Assembly: GCA_000696115.1 (NCBI GenBank)
Contig: JJOH01000015.1
Coordinates: 247,740-311,739 of the forward strand
Length of the DNA stretch: 64,000 bases
Direction: 5' to 3'
From: Streptomyces olindensis
Lineage (GTDB): Bacteria > Actinomycetota > Actinomycetes > Streptomycetales > Streptomycetaceae
Shown piece by piece: positions 43,401-50,904 of the stretch. The position numbers and the translations under genes were made by a program. The notes below the pieces were generated by a model. The model saw only the letters and a program-made list of their open reading frames with translations. It was not told the DNA's origin and did not search any database. Numbering within the stretch: position 1 is the first letter of the stretch; every line of letters starts with the position of its first letter.

Positions 43401-43418
43401 ACCGACCGATCGTTCGGT
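43401..43418. promoter_or_regulatory. PaaR-like TetR operator between paaH and paaN
   Basis: ACCGACCGATCGTTCGGT is an 18-bp palindrome with one mismatched pair (arms ACCGA / TCGGT, core CGATCG), 53 bases before the paaH start and 91 before paaN. It closely resembles TetR-type PaaR operators (ACCGACCG...CGGT). The adjacent TetR gene is the obvious candidate ligand-responsive repressor. Confidence 0.75.
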
Positions 43419-43508
43419 TACTCTAGCTCTGTCCGAGTGTTCCTGCCCAGGATTCTGCCCAGGTCATGAACTCGACGAGGAGTTCTTGAGACGAGGAGTT
43501 GGTCACCC

Positions 43509-45200
43509 ATGACCGCCGCACTCTCGGCGCACGAGCTGATCGCCCGGCACCGGTCCACCCTCGACCAGGCGCTGGAAGCGATCCGCACGCGCGCGTACTG
43601 GTCCCCGCACCCCGAGCACCCCAAGGCCTACGGGGAGAACGGCAGCCTGGACGCGGCGGCGGGCAAGGCCGCCTTCGACGCCCTGCTCGGCACCCGCCTC
43701 GACCTCGGCCAGCCCGGGACGGACGACTGGGTGGGCGGCGAGACGTCCCCGTACGGCATCGACCTGGGCGTGACGTACCCGCACGCGGACCTCGACGTGC
43801 TGCTGCCCGCCATGAAGGCCGGGCAGCGGGCCTGGCGGGACGCGGGCGCGGAGCAGCGCGCGGTGGTCTGCCTGGAGATCCTCAAGCGGATCAGCGACCG
43901 GACGCACGCGTTCGCGCACGCGGTCATGCACACCTCCGGCCAGGCGTTCATGATGGCGTTCCAGGCGGGCGGGCCGCACGCGCAGGACCGCGGCCTGGAA
44001 GCGGTGGCGTACGCGTACGTGGAGCAGGTGCGCACGCCGGACAACGCCGAGTGGACCAAGCCCCAGGGCAAGCGCGACCCGCTGGCCATGACCAAGCAGT
44101 TCACGCCGGTCCCGCGCGGCATCGGCCTGGTGATCGGCTGCAACACCTTCCCGACGTGGAACGGCTACCCGGGCCTGTTCGCCTCCCTGGCCACGGGCAA
44201 CGCGGTCCTGGTCAAGCCCCACCCGCGCGCGGTGCTGCCGCTCGCGCTCACCGTGCAGGTCGCCCGCGAGGTGCTCGCCGAGACCGGCTTCGACCCGAAC
44301 CTGGTGGCGCTGGCCGCCGAGCGCCCGGGTGAGGGCATCGCCAAGACGCTCGCCCTGCGCCCCGAGATCCGGATCATCGACTACACGGGCTCGACCACCT
44401 TCGGCGACTGGCTGGAGGCCAACGCCCGCCAGGCGCAGGTCTACACGGAGAAGGCCGGCGTCAACACGGTCGTCGTCCACTCCACGTCCGACTACAAGGG
44501 CATGCTCTCCAACCTGGCCTTCTCGCTGTCCCTGTACAGCGGCCAGATGTGCACGACCCCGCAGAACCTGCTGGTCCCGCGCGAGGGCATCGCCACGGAC
44601 CAGGGCCCCAAGTCGTACGACGAGGTCGTCGCGGACCTCGCGAAGGCCGTGGACGGCCTGCTGGGCGACGACGCCCGGGCGAACGCGCTGCTCGGCGCGA
44701 TCGTCAACCCGGACGTGAAGGCGCGGCTGGACAAGGCGTCGGGCCTGGGCGAGGTCGCCCTGGCGTCCCGGGAGATCACCAACGCGGACTTCCCCGGGGC
44801 GGTCGTCCGCACGCCGGTGATCGTGAAGCTGGACGGGGCCAAGCCGGACGCGGAGGCCGCGTACATGAGCGAGTGCTTCGGGCCGGTGTCCTTCGCCGTC
44901 GCGGTCGACTCGGTGACGGACGCGGTGGAGCTGCTGGGCCGGACCATCCGCGAGAAGGGCGCGATGACGGTCGGCGCGTACACCACCGACTCCGAGGTCG
45001 AGCAGGCCGTGCGGGAGGTGTGCCTGGAGGAGGCGGCGCAGCTGTCGCTGAACCTGACGGGCGGGGTGTACGTGAACCAGACGGCCGCGTTCTCCGACTT
45101 CCACGGCTCGGGCGGCAACCCGGCGGCCAGCGCGGCGCTGTGCGACGGGGCGTTCGTCGCCAACCGGTTCCGGGTGGTCGAGGTGCGGCGGGAGGCCTGA
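43509..45200 (+). CDS. paaN: Phenylacetic acid degradation protein PaaN (aldehyde dehydrogenase superfamily)
   Basis: 563 aa, the length of the actinobacterial PaaN type without the hydratase half found in PaaZ. ALDH features: VPRGIGLVIGCNTFPTWNGYPGLFASLATGNAVLVKPHP (cofactor and substrate loop), IIDYTGSTTFGDWLEANA, and a Cys in SLYSGQMCTTPQNLLVP. It probably oxidises the semialdehyde formed when the phenylacetate-derived ring opens. GAGGAG sits before ATG 43509. Other paa genes (paaABCDE, paaK) are not in the window. Its stop codon lies in a 36-bp tandem repeat. Confidence 0.88.
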   Translation: MTAALSAHELIARHRSTLDQALEAIRTRAYWSPHPEHPKAYGENGSLDAAAGKAAFDALLGTRLDLGQPGTDDWVGGETSPYGIDLGVTYPHADLDVLLPAMKAGQRAWRDAGAEQRAVVCLEILKRISDRTHAFAHAVMHTSGQAFMMAFQAGGPHAQDRGLEAVAYAYVEQVRTPDNAEWTKPQGKRDPLAMTKQFTPVPRGIGLVIGCNTFPTWNGYPGLFASLATGNAVLVKPHPRAVLPLALTVQVAREVLAETGFDPNLVALAAERPGEGIAKTLALRPEIRIIDYTGSTTFGDWLEANARQAQVYTEKAGVNTVVVHSTSDYKGMLSNLAFSLSLYSGQMCTTPQNLLVPREGIATDQGPKSYDEVVADLAKAVDGLLGDDARANALLGAIVNPDVKARLDKASGLGEVALASREITNADFPGAVVRTPVIVKLDGAKPDAEAAYMSECFGPVSFAVAVDSVTDAVELLGRTIREKGAMTVGAYTTDSEVEQAVREVCLEEAAQLSLNLTGGVYVNQTAAFSDFHGSGGNPAASAALCDGAFVANRFRVVEVRREA

Positions 45201-45298
45201 GCCCCGCGGCGGCTCCAGTGGTACCGGGAGGCCTGAGCCCCGCGGCGGCTCCAGTGGTACCGGGAGGCCTAAGCTCCGCGGCAGCTCCAGTGGTACAG
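45191..45298. repeat. Three tandem 36-bp repeats across a convergent gene junction
   Basis: Units 45191-45226, 45227-45262 and 45263-45298. The first two are identical; the third differs at a few bases. Unit 1 contains the paaN stop codon and unit 3 contains the stop codon of the converging trmH-family gene; read on the minus strand each unit resembles the trmH C-terminal codons. Probably produced by slippage or unequal duplication at the 3' ends. Confidence 0.95.
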
Positions 45299-46009
45299 GG
45301 TCATGGCCACGCTCGTCGCCAGGTTGTAGCTGCTGACCTGGGGGCGCATGGGCAGGGACAGCAGGTGGTCCGCACGCGCGCGTAGTGCCGTCGACAGGCC
45401 TGTGCGCTCCGAGCCGAACGCGAGGACGGCGTCGTCCGGGAGCTTGACGCCCCGGATGTCGTCGCCCTCGGGGTCGAGGGCGAACAGCGGGCCGGACGGC
45501 AGCTCGGACACCTCCAGCCGCTCCACCGCCGTCGCGAAGTGCAGCCCGGCCCCGCCTCGTACGACCGTGGGGTGCCAGGGGTCGACCGTCCCCGTGGTGA
45601 CCACGCCCGTCGCCCCGAAGCCGGCGGCCAGGCGGATCACCGCCCCGGCGTTGCCCAGGTTGCGCGGGTTGTCGAGGACCACGACGGGGGCCGTGCGGGG
45701 CGTGGCCGCGAGCTTGTCGAGGTTGGATTCACGGGACGGCCGTACGGCCAGGGCGGCCACCGCCGTCGGATGCGGGCGCGGCACGAGCGACGCGTACGTC
45801 TCCGGCGGCACCTGAGTCAGCAGCGCGGCCAGACCGTCCCGTACGTCGGGCGCCAGCTCGTCGGCGAGGGCGAGCGCGGCCGTCCGGTCCGCGGCGACCG
45901 CCACCGGCACCTCGGCGCCGAACCGCAGCGCGTGCTTGAGGGCGTGGAAGCCGTCGAGCAGGACGGTGTCGCCGGCGAGCCGGTGCCAGAGGGTGACGGG
46001 GTCGGTCAT
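45269..46009 (-). CDS. TrmH/SpoU family RNA 2'-O-methyltransferase
   Basis: 246 aa. An N-terminal RNA-binding-like region (LAGDTVLLDGFHALKHALRFG) precedes a SPOUT domain with motif 1 VLDNPRNLGNAGAVIRLAAGFG (catalytic Asn/Arg), motif 2 AVLAFGSERTGLS, and motif 3 LSLPMRPQVSSYNLATSVAMTLYHW forming the trefoil knot. It methylates a ribose in rRNA or tRNA using SAM; the target is not predictable. It overlaps the HTTM gene by ATGA and its stop lies in a tandem repeat. Confidence 0.88.
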   Translation of the reverse strand: MTDPVTLWHRLAGDTVLLDGFHALKHALRFGAEVPVAVAADRTAALALADELAPDVRDGLAALLTQVPPETYASLVPRPHPTAVAALAVRPSRESNLDKLAATPRTAPVVVLDNPRNLGNAGAVIRLAAGFGATGVVTTGTVDPWHPTVVRGGAGLHFATAVERLEVSELPSGPLFALDPEGDDIRGVKLPDDAVLAFGSERTGLSTALRARADHLLSLPMRPQVSSYNLATSVAMTLYHWSCRGA

Positions 46010-47217
46010 GCCCCGAAGCCTACGTGCGTGCTCTCGGGGCTCTCGTGCCCGCGTGGCTCGGGCAGCGGCGTACGCCGGTCGCGCCGCAGGAAGCGGTCAC
46101 GCGCGCGGGCCGCGCCGCCGCCCAGGCGGCGCAGGAAGGTCGTCGGCAGGAACACCGCGTCCGCCGCGATCATCGCCAGTGAGAAGAACGGCAGGCCCAG
46201 GACGACGGCGATCACGGCGTGCTCGGTGATCATCACGGCCAGCAGGACGTTCTTCACCCGCCGGTTGAACAGGGTGAACGGGAAGGCGACCTGCACGAGG
46301 ACGGTCCCGTAGGTCATGAGCATCACCAGCGTGCCGCTGGCGGACAGCAGGTCGGCGAGCGCCGGCCAGGGCGAGAAGTACTCCAGGTGCAGCGGGTAGT
46401 AGACCGCGGTGCCGTCCTGCCAGCGGGAGCCCTGGATCTTGTACCAGCCGGCCGTGGCGTAGATCAGGCACGCCTCCGCCATGATCACGAGCAGGGCGCC
46501 GTTGTGCACGACGTTCGCGACGACGTCGAGCAGGATCCGCGTCTCGCCGGACCTCGCGCGGCGCCCGGCCAGCCACCACAGCGCCTGCCCGCCCCACACG
46601 GTCCACAGCAGCGCCGGTATCAGCCACTCGCCCTCCATCCGGCCGGCCAGGGTCACCGCGACCAGCACGGCCCCGAGCACGCCCCACAGGACCGGCCCGG
46701 TGCGGTCCGTGACGCGTTCGCCCCGCGCGCGTGCCGCCCCGGCCCGCGAGGCCCGCCGGGCGTCCAGCGACCACACCTGGGCGCAGCGCGTGAACACCAG
46801 GTAGACCGACATCAGGTGCAGCACGTTGTCGCCGCCGTCGCCCATGAAGACGCTGCGGTTCTGCAGCGACAGCACGCCGACCATGAACAGCACCGACATG
46901 GTGCGGGTCCGCCAGCCCAGCATCAGCAGGGCACTGGCCAGGATCGCGAGCGCGTAGACGCTCTCGAACCAGAATCGGCCGTCGGACCACATCAGCGTGG
47001 TGAAGGCCCCGTTCGTGCCGATCAACTGCTCGGCCAGGGTCCAGCTCCACGGGCCGTCGGGGCCGTAGAGCTCATGACGGTGGGGCAGCTCGCGCAGCAG
47101 GAACAGCAGCCAGGTCGCGCTGAACCCGATGCGGATGACGGCGGTCTGGTACGGGCCGAGGGCGGCCTCGGTGACACGGGCGATCCCGCGCGAGACGCAC
47201 AGCGAGAAGCGGTTCAC
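46006..47217 (-). CDS. HTTM-domain membrane protein (vitamin K carboxylase-like)
   Basis: 403 aa from GTG 47217. Multi-helix HTTM (horizontally transferred transmembrane) domain related to the membrane part of vitamin K-dependent gamma-carboxylase: AVIRIGFSATWLLFLLRELPHR, RFWFESVYALAILASALLMLGWRTR, VLHLMSVYLVFTRCAQVWSLDAR, LLVIMAEACLIYATAGWYKIQGSRWQDGTAVYYPLHLEYFSPWP. Bacterial members have no established reaction. It is sandwiched by 4-base overlaps between the DUF5819 gene and the TrmH gene; HTTM and DUF5819 proteins are probably functional partners in the membrane. Confidence 0.85.
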   Translation of the reverse strand: MNRFSLCVSRGIARVTEAALGPYQTAVIRIGFSATWLLFLLRELPHRHELYGPDGPWSWTLAEQLIGTNGAFTTLMWSDGRFWFESVYALAILASALLMLGWRTRTMSVLFMVGVLSLQNRSVFMGDGGDNVLHLMSVYLVFTRCAQVWSLDARRASRAGAARARGERVTDRTGPVLWGVLGAVLVAVTLAGRMEGEWLIPALLWTVWGGQALWWLAGRRARSGETRILLDVVANVVHNGALLVIMAEACLIYATAGWYKIQGSRWQDGTAVYYPLHLEYFSPWPALADLLSASGTLVMLMTYGTVLVQVAFPFTLFNRRVKNVLLAVMITEHAVIAVVLGLPFFSLAMIAADAVFLPTTFLRRLGGGAARARDRFLRRDRRTPLPEPRGHESPESTHVGFGA

Positions 47218-48038
47218 CGCACACCTCCCCCGGCCTCGTCCCGCGGCACCTGCCACCACGGCAGCTCGCGGTAGGACGGCGTCGTGGAGACCTTCTCGCG
47301 GCTCCAGTCGGGCGGGGGCACGTTGCTGGTGCGGGAGCGGACCTGCACCCGCTCGACGGCACCGCCGCCCCCGGTCGTCGCCCGCACCGCGTCGTCGCGG
47401 TCCAGGCGCAGCACCGCGATCCGGCGCAGGTACGACTCGGAGAGCGAGCCGCGCAGGCCCACCGGGCGGTTCTCGCCGTCATGCGTCGCGACGAAGAAGT
47501 CCCAGGCGCGGCGCAGCTCGTTCTGCTGGATGTGGCTGGGCAGCAGGTTGCCGTCGATGGCCCGGCCGTCCTCGGCGGACAGGTCGTACCAGCCCGTCGT
47601 CAGCGTCATGCCGTCCGTCGTCCGCACCTGGGCGCGCACCTGGATCGAGATGTTCTGCTGGAGCGGGTTCGGCGCGAAGAGCTTCCAGTTCTGCTCGAAC
47701 TCCGGGTAGACCCACTCGTCCACGGCCCTGCCGTGCTCCTTGGTGAGCGTGTTCGGCGGCGCGACGTGCAGGAACATCATCCCCAGGTGCACACAGACCC
47801 CGATCGCGACGACCGCCAGCGCCACGGCGACGACGACCTGGTAGCGCAGGGAGAGCGCGGCGACGCCGGTGCGAGGGCACGCGGGGTGACCCGGCTCCAG
47901 GGAGGGGCCGGGCTCGGCCGGCGGACGCTCCAGGGGCCGGCCGGGCTCGCCGGGCGGGCCCGGCTCGGGGGGCGGACCCGGCTCGGCGGGCGCGCCCGGC
48001 CCGTGCCGGGCGTCCGAGCCCTCGTCGTACGCGTCCAT
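47214..48038 (-). CDS. DUF5819 family membrane-anchored protein
   Basis: 274 aa from ATG 48038. A Pro/Gly/Glu-rich cytoplasmic head (15-60) precedes one TM helix (about 67-90, YQVVVAVALAVVAIGVCVHLGMMF). The extracytoplasmic part contains VYPEFEQNWKLFAPNPLQQNISIQVRAQVR, typical of DUF5819 and reminiscent of proteins encoded beside HTTM genes, and ends PSYRELPWWQVPRDEAGGGVR. Its stop overlaps the HTTM start (GTGA). Function unknown; co-translation implies a complex with the HTTM protein. Confidence 0.8.
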   Translation of the reverse strand: MDAYDEGSDARHGPGAPAEPGPPPEPGPPGEPGRPLERPPAEPGPSLEPGHPACPRTGVAALSLRYQVVVAVALAVVAIGVCVHLGMMFLHVAPPNTLTKEHGRAVDEWVYPEFEQNWKLFAPNPLQQNISIQVRAQVRTTDGMTLTTGWYDLSAEDGRAIDGNLLPSHIQQNELRRAWDFFVATHDGENRPVGLRGSLSESYLRRIAVLRLDRDDAVRATTGGGGAVERVQVRSRTSNVPPPDWSREKVSTTPSYRELPWWQVPRDEAGGGVR

Positions 48039-48273
48039 TCCGCCCCGTTCCCGATCACGGTCCGTCGTTCCGCCCGCCCGGCCGCGGGGCGTCGTACCGC
48101 CCGCGTCAGCGCCGCGCGCGTCGGCACCGGCACCGTACTCAGGCGGCCCACCCGGGCACAGCCCCTTACGCCGGTCCGGGCCATGGCACTCGCCACACCG
48201 CGCGAGCCGACCGTACGGCGCCCGCGCCCGCCCGGGAGCGCGGTCCCCCCGGTCCACAGGGGACCCCCGCAGG

Positions 48274-48282
48274 TTATCCACA
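48274..48282 (+). other. Perfect DnaA box
   Basis: TTATCCACA, the classical DnaA-binding 9-mer, occurs in the 375-base non-coding gap 48039-48413. The near-repeat GTCCACAGG lies just upstream at 48252-48260. No gene is seen in the gap; besides this box it holds the KstR-like site at 48353-48366. Confidence 0.5.
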
Positions 48283-48352
48283 GGGCACCCGGTCGGATGG
48301 CCCGCAGGAGTGACACCCTACGGCGCCCGCCCGTACGCCCATTCCCTTCTTC

Positions 48353-48366
48353 TAGAACCTGTTCTA
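48353..48366. promoter_or_regulatory. KstR-like operator before an acyl-CoA dehydrogenase gene
   Basis: TAGAACCTGTTCTA is a perfect 14-bp palindrome apart from the two central bases and fits the mycobacterial KstR consensus T-NN-AAC-NN-GTT-NN-A. It lies 48 bases before the start codon, in the promoter. KstR is a TetR-family repressor of sterol side-chain and ring catabolism; a relative elsewhere in the genome is the inferred regulator. Confidence 0.65.
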
Positions 48367-48413
48367 TCTTGACGCCCCGTCAGCTCAACGGGATCGCCGG
48401 GAGGACAGCCACC

Positions 48414-49547
48414 GTGGACTTCACCTTCACCGAGGAGCAGCAGGCGGCGGCCGAAGCGGCGAAGGGCGTGTTCGCCTCCGTCGCCCCCGACGCCGTGCCG
48501 AGCCCGGCCCTCACCCGGGGCGCCGTCGCCGAGACGTACGACCACGCCCTGTGGGCCCGGCTCGCCGACGCGGACCTGCTGAGCCTGCTGCTCGACGCCG
48601 AGTACGGCGGGGCCGGCCTGGACGCCATCGCGCTGTGCCTGGTGCTGCGGGAGTCGGCCCGGGTGCTGGCCAGGGTGCCGCTGCTGGAGAGCAGCGCGGC
48701 AGCGGCGGCCGTGCAGGCCTACGGCGGTGACGAGGCCAGGTCCGCTCTGCTCGCCCGGGCCGGCCGGGGCGAGACCGTGCTGACCGTCGCCGCGCACGGC
48801 CGCACCGGCCACGACCCGGCCGAGCTCGCCGTGACCGCGCGGCGGGACGGCGGGGCCTGGGTGCTGGACGGCGTGCAGACGGCGGTGCCGTGGGCGTACG
48901 ACGCGGACGTCACGGTCGTCCCCGCGCACACCGGGACCGGCCGGAGCGTGCTGGCCCTGGTTCCGCGTGGGCACGAGGGCGTCGTCCTCGCCGAGCAGAT
49001 CTCCACCAGCGGCGAGCGGCTCGCCGAGCTGCGGCTGGAGTCGGCGCGGCTCGCCGCCCGGGACGTCATCGACGCCGACGGGGCCTGGGAGTGGCTGCGG
49101 AACCTGCTGGCCACCGGGACGTGCGCGCTGGCGCTCGGGCTGGGGGAGCGCGTGCTGCGGATGACGGGGGAGTACACGAGCAAGCGGGAGCAGTTCGGCT
49201 TCCCCCTCGCGACCTTCCAGGCCGTCGCCGTGCAGGCCGCCGACCGGTACATCGACCTGCGCGCGATGGAGGCCACGCTGTGGCAGGCGGCGTGGCGGAT
49301 CGCCTCGGGGGCACCGGGCGCGCTGCCCGCCGCCGGTGACGTCGCCGTCGCCAAGATCTGGGCGGCGGAGGGCGTACGCCGGGTCGTGCAGACCGCGCAG
49401 CACCTGCACGGCGGGTTCGGCGCCGACGTCGACTACCCGCTGCACCGGTACCACGCCTGGGCCAAGCACCTGGAGCTGTCGCTCGGCCCGGCGGCGGCGC
49501 ACGAGGAGACCCTGGGCGATCTGCTGGCCGCCCACCCGCTGGCCTGA
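48414..49547 (+). CDS. Acyl-CoA dehydrogenase (short form, FadE-type)
   Basis: 377 aa from GTG 48414, eight bases after GGGAGGA. N-terminal helical domain (DFTFTEEQQAAAEAAKGVFAS), middle beta domain (VLDGVQTAVPWAYDADVTVVPAH), C-terminal helical domain (GLGERVLRMTGEYTSKREQFGFPLATFQAVAVQAADRYIDL, HLHGGFGADVDYPLHRYHAWAKHLEL). The sequence resembles the ChsE/FadE26-29 type of actinobacterial heterotetrameric dehydrogenases, many of which act on sterol side chains, and a KstR-like operator precedes it. Its partner subunit, if needed, is not adjacent. Confidence 0.88.
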   Translation: MDFTFTEEQQAAAEAAKGVFASVAPDAVPSPALTRGAVAETYDHALWARLADADLLSLLLDAEYGGAGLDAIALCLVLRESARVLARVPLLESSAAAAAVQAYGGDEARSALLARAGRGETVLTVAAHGRTGHDPAELAVTARRDGGAWVLDGVQTAVPWAYDADVTVVPAHTGTGRSVLALVPRGHEGVVLAEQISTSGERLAELRLESARLAARDVIDADGAWEWLRNLLATGTCALALGLGERVLRMTGEYTSKREQFGFPLATFQAVAVQAADRYIDLRAMEATLWQAAWRIASGAPGALPAAGDVAVAKIWAAEGVRRVVQTAQHLHGGFGADVDYPLHRYHAWAKHLELSLGPAAAHEETLGDLLAAHPLA

Positions 49548-49586
49548 CCCCACCCGCGCGTGGGCGCTACAGATCTCCAAGGGCGC

Positions 49587-49934
49587 TTACAGGACGACCC
49601 CGGGCTGCCCGTCGTCCGTCACGACGGGACGGCCCGCCGCCTCCCACACCTGCATGCCGCCGTCGACGTTCACCGCGTCGATGCCCTGCTGGGCCAGGTA
49701 CATCGTGACCTGCGCGGACCGGCCGCCGGAGCGGCAGATCACATGCACCCGGCCGTCCTGCGGGGCGGCCTCGGTCAGCTCACCGAACCGGGCGACGAAC
49801 TCGCTGATGGGGATGTGCAGCGCGCCTTCGGCGTGACCGGCCTTCCACTCGTCGTCCTCCCGGACGTCCAGCAGGAAGTCGCCGTCCTTGAGGTCCGCGA
49901 CCGCGACCGTGGGCACACCAGCTCCAAAACTCAT
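49587..49934 (-). CDS. Rhodanese-like single-domain protein
   Basis: 115 aa. The fold is complete (FLLDVREDDEWKAGHAEGALHIP, MYLAQQGIDAVNVDGGMQVWEAAG), with the active-site loop CRSGGRS, so a catalytic cysteine is present. Such proteins move sulfane sulfur from thiosulfate or persulfides. It stands alone, converging on the acyl-CoA dehydrogenase gene. Confidence 0.9.
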   Translation of the reverse strand: MSFGAGVPTVAVADLKDGDFLLDVREDDEWKAGHAEGALHIPISEFVARFGELTEAAPQDGRVHVICRSGGRSAQVTMYLAQQGIDAVNVDGGMQVWEAAGRPVVTDDGQPGVVL

Positions 49935-49980
49935 GCGTCCGACGCTACCGGAATGTCCGGTGGGACGGCCGGGGCGCGGC

Positions 49981-50796
49981 TCAGCTCTCGCCGAGCAGCG
50001 CGGCCAGCTCCCTCTCGCGGTCGGCGAGCTGGGTGAGCAGTCCCTGCCCGATCTCGTCCAGGAGGCGGTCCGGGTCGTCCGGGGCCAGCTGGAGCATGTG
50101 GCCTATGGCGCTCTCCTCCAGTTCCCGGGCGAGCAGGGCGAGCAGTTCCTTGCGCTGGGCGAGCCACTCGAGGCGGGCGTACAGCTCCTCGGCGCGGCTC
50201 GGGCCCCGCTTCAGCTCGGGCCCCTTGGCCCACTCCTCGGCGAGCTCGCGCAGCTCCGCCTCGTCGCCCCGGGCGTAGGCGGCGTTGACGCGGGTGATGA
50301 ACTCCTCGCGCCGCTCGCGCTCCTTCTCCTCCTGGGCGAGGTCCGGGTGGGCCTTGCGGGCCAGGTCGCGGTAGAGCTTGCGGGCCTCCTCGCTGGGGCG
50401 GACCCGCTGCGGCGGCCGGACCGCCTGGTCCGTGAGCATCGCCACGGCTTCGGGGAACAGGCCGCTGTCGTCCATCCAGCCATGCAGCAGCTCCTCGACG
50501 CCGGGGATGGGCGCGAGCCGTGACCTGGCCTCCTCCGCCCGGCGCCGGTCCTCGGGGTCGCCGCTGCGGGCGGCTCTGGCCTCCAGGATCCGGGCGTCCA
50601 GCTCCTCGAGCCGGGCGTACAGCGGGCCGAGTTTCTGTTCGTGCAGCCGGGAGAAGTTCTCGACCTCGACGCGGAAGGTCTCCACCGCGATCTCGTACTC
50701 GATCAGCGCCTGCTCGGCGGCCCGCACGGCCCGCTCCAGCCGTGCCTCGGGGCGGGCGGCGTCGCCACCGTCCTGCTCAGCTTCGGGGGTCGTCAC
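49981..50796 (-). CDS. J-domain protein with coiled-coil arms
   Basis: 271 aa from GTG 50796. A central J domain carries the HPD triad at 150-152 (ARKLYRDLARKAHPDLAQEEKERERREEFITRVNAAYARGD). It is flanked by charged helices predicted to form coiled coils (VRAAEQALIEYEIAVETFRVEVENFSR and ELYARLEWLAQRKELLALLARELEES). The J domain implies stimulation of DnaK ATPase; there is no zinc or C-terminal DnaJ domain, so this is a class C co-chaperone with unknown client. Confidence 0.82.
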   Translation of the reverse strand: MTTPEAEQDGGDAARPEARLERAVRAAEQALIEYEIAVETFRVEVENFSRLHEQKLGPLYARLEELDARILEARAARSGDPEDRRRAEEARSRLAPIPGVEELLHGWMDDSGLFPEAVAMLTDQAVRPPQRVRPSEEARKLYRDLARKAHPDLAQEEKERERREEFITRVNAAYARGDEAELRELAEEWAKGPELKRGPSRAEELYARLEWLAQRKELLALLARELEESAIGHMLQLAPDDPDRLLDEIGQGLLTQLADRERELAALLGES

Positions 50797-50904
50797 CCGA
50801 CCAGCGTAGGCCACGTGCCGACCACCTCCACGCCCGTGCCCTCCGAGCACCCTGGGGGCGGGCCCGAGGTGCTGCACGGACCAGCGCAGCAGCCTGCCGC
50901 CCCG

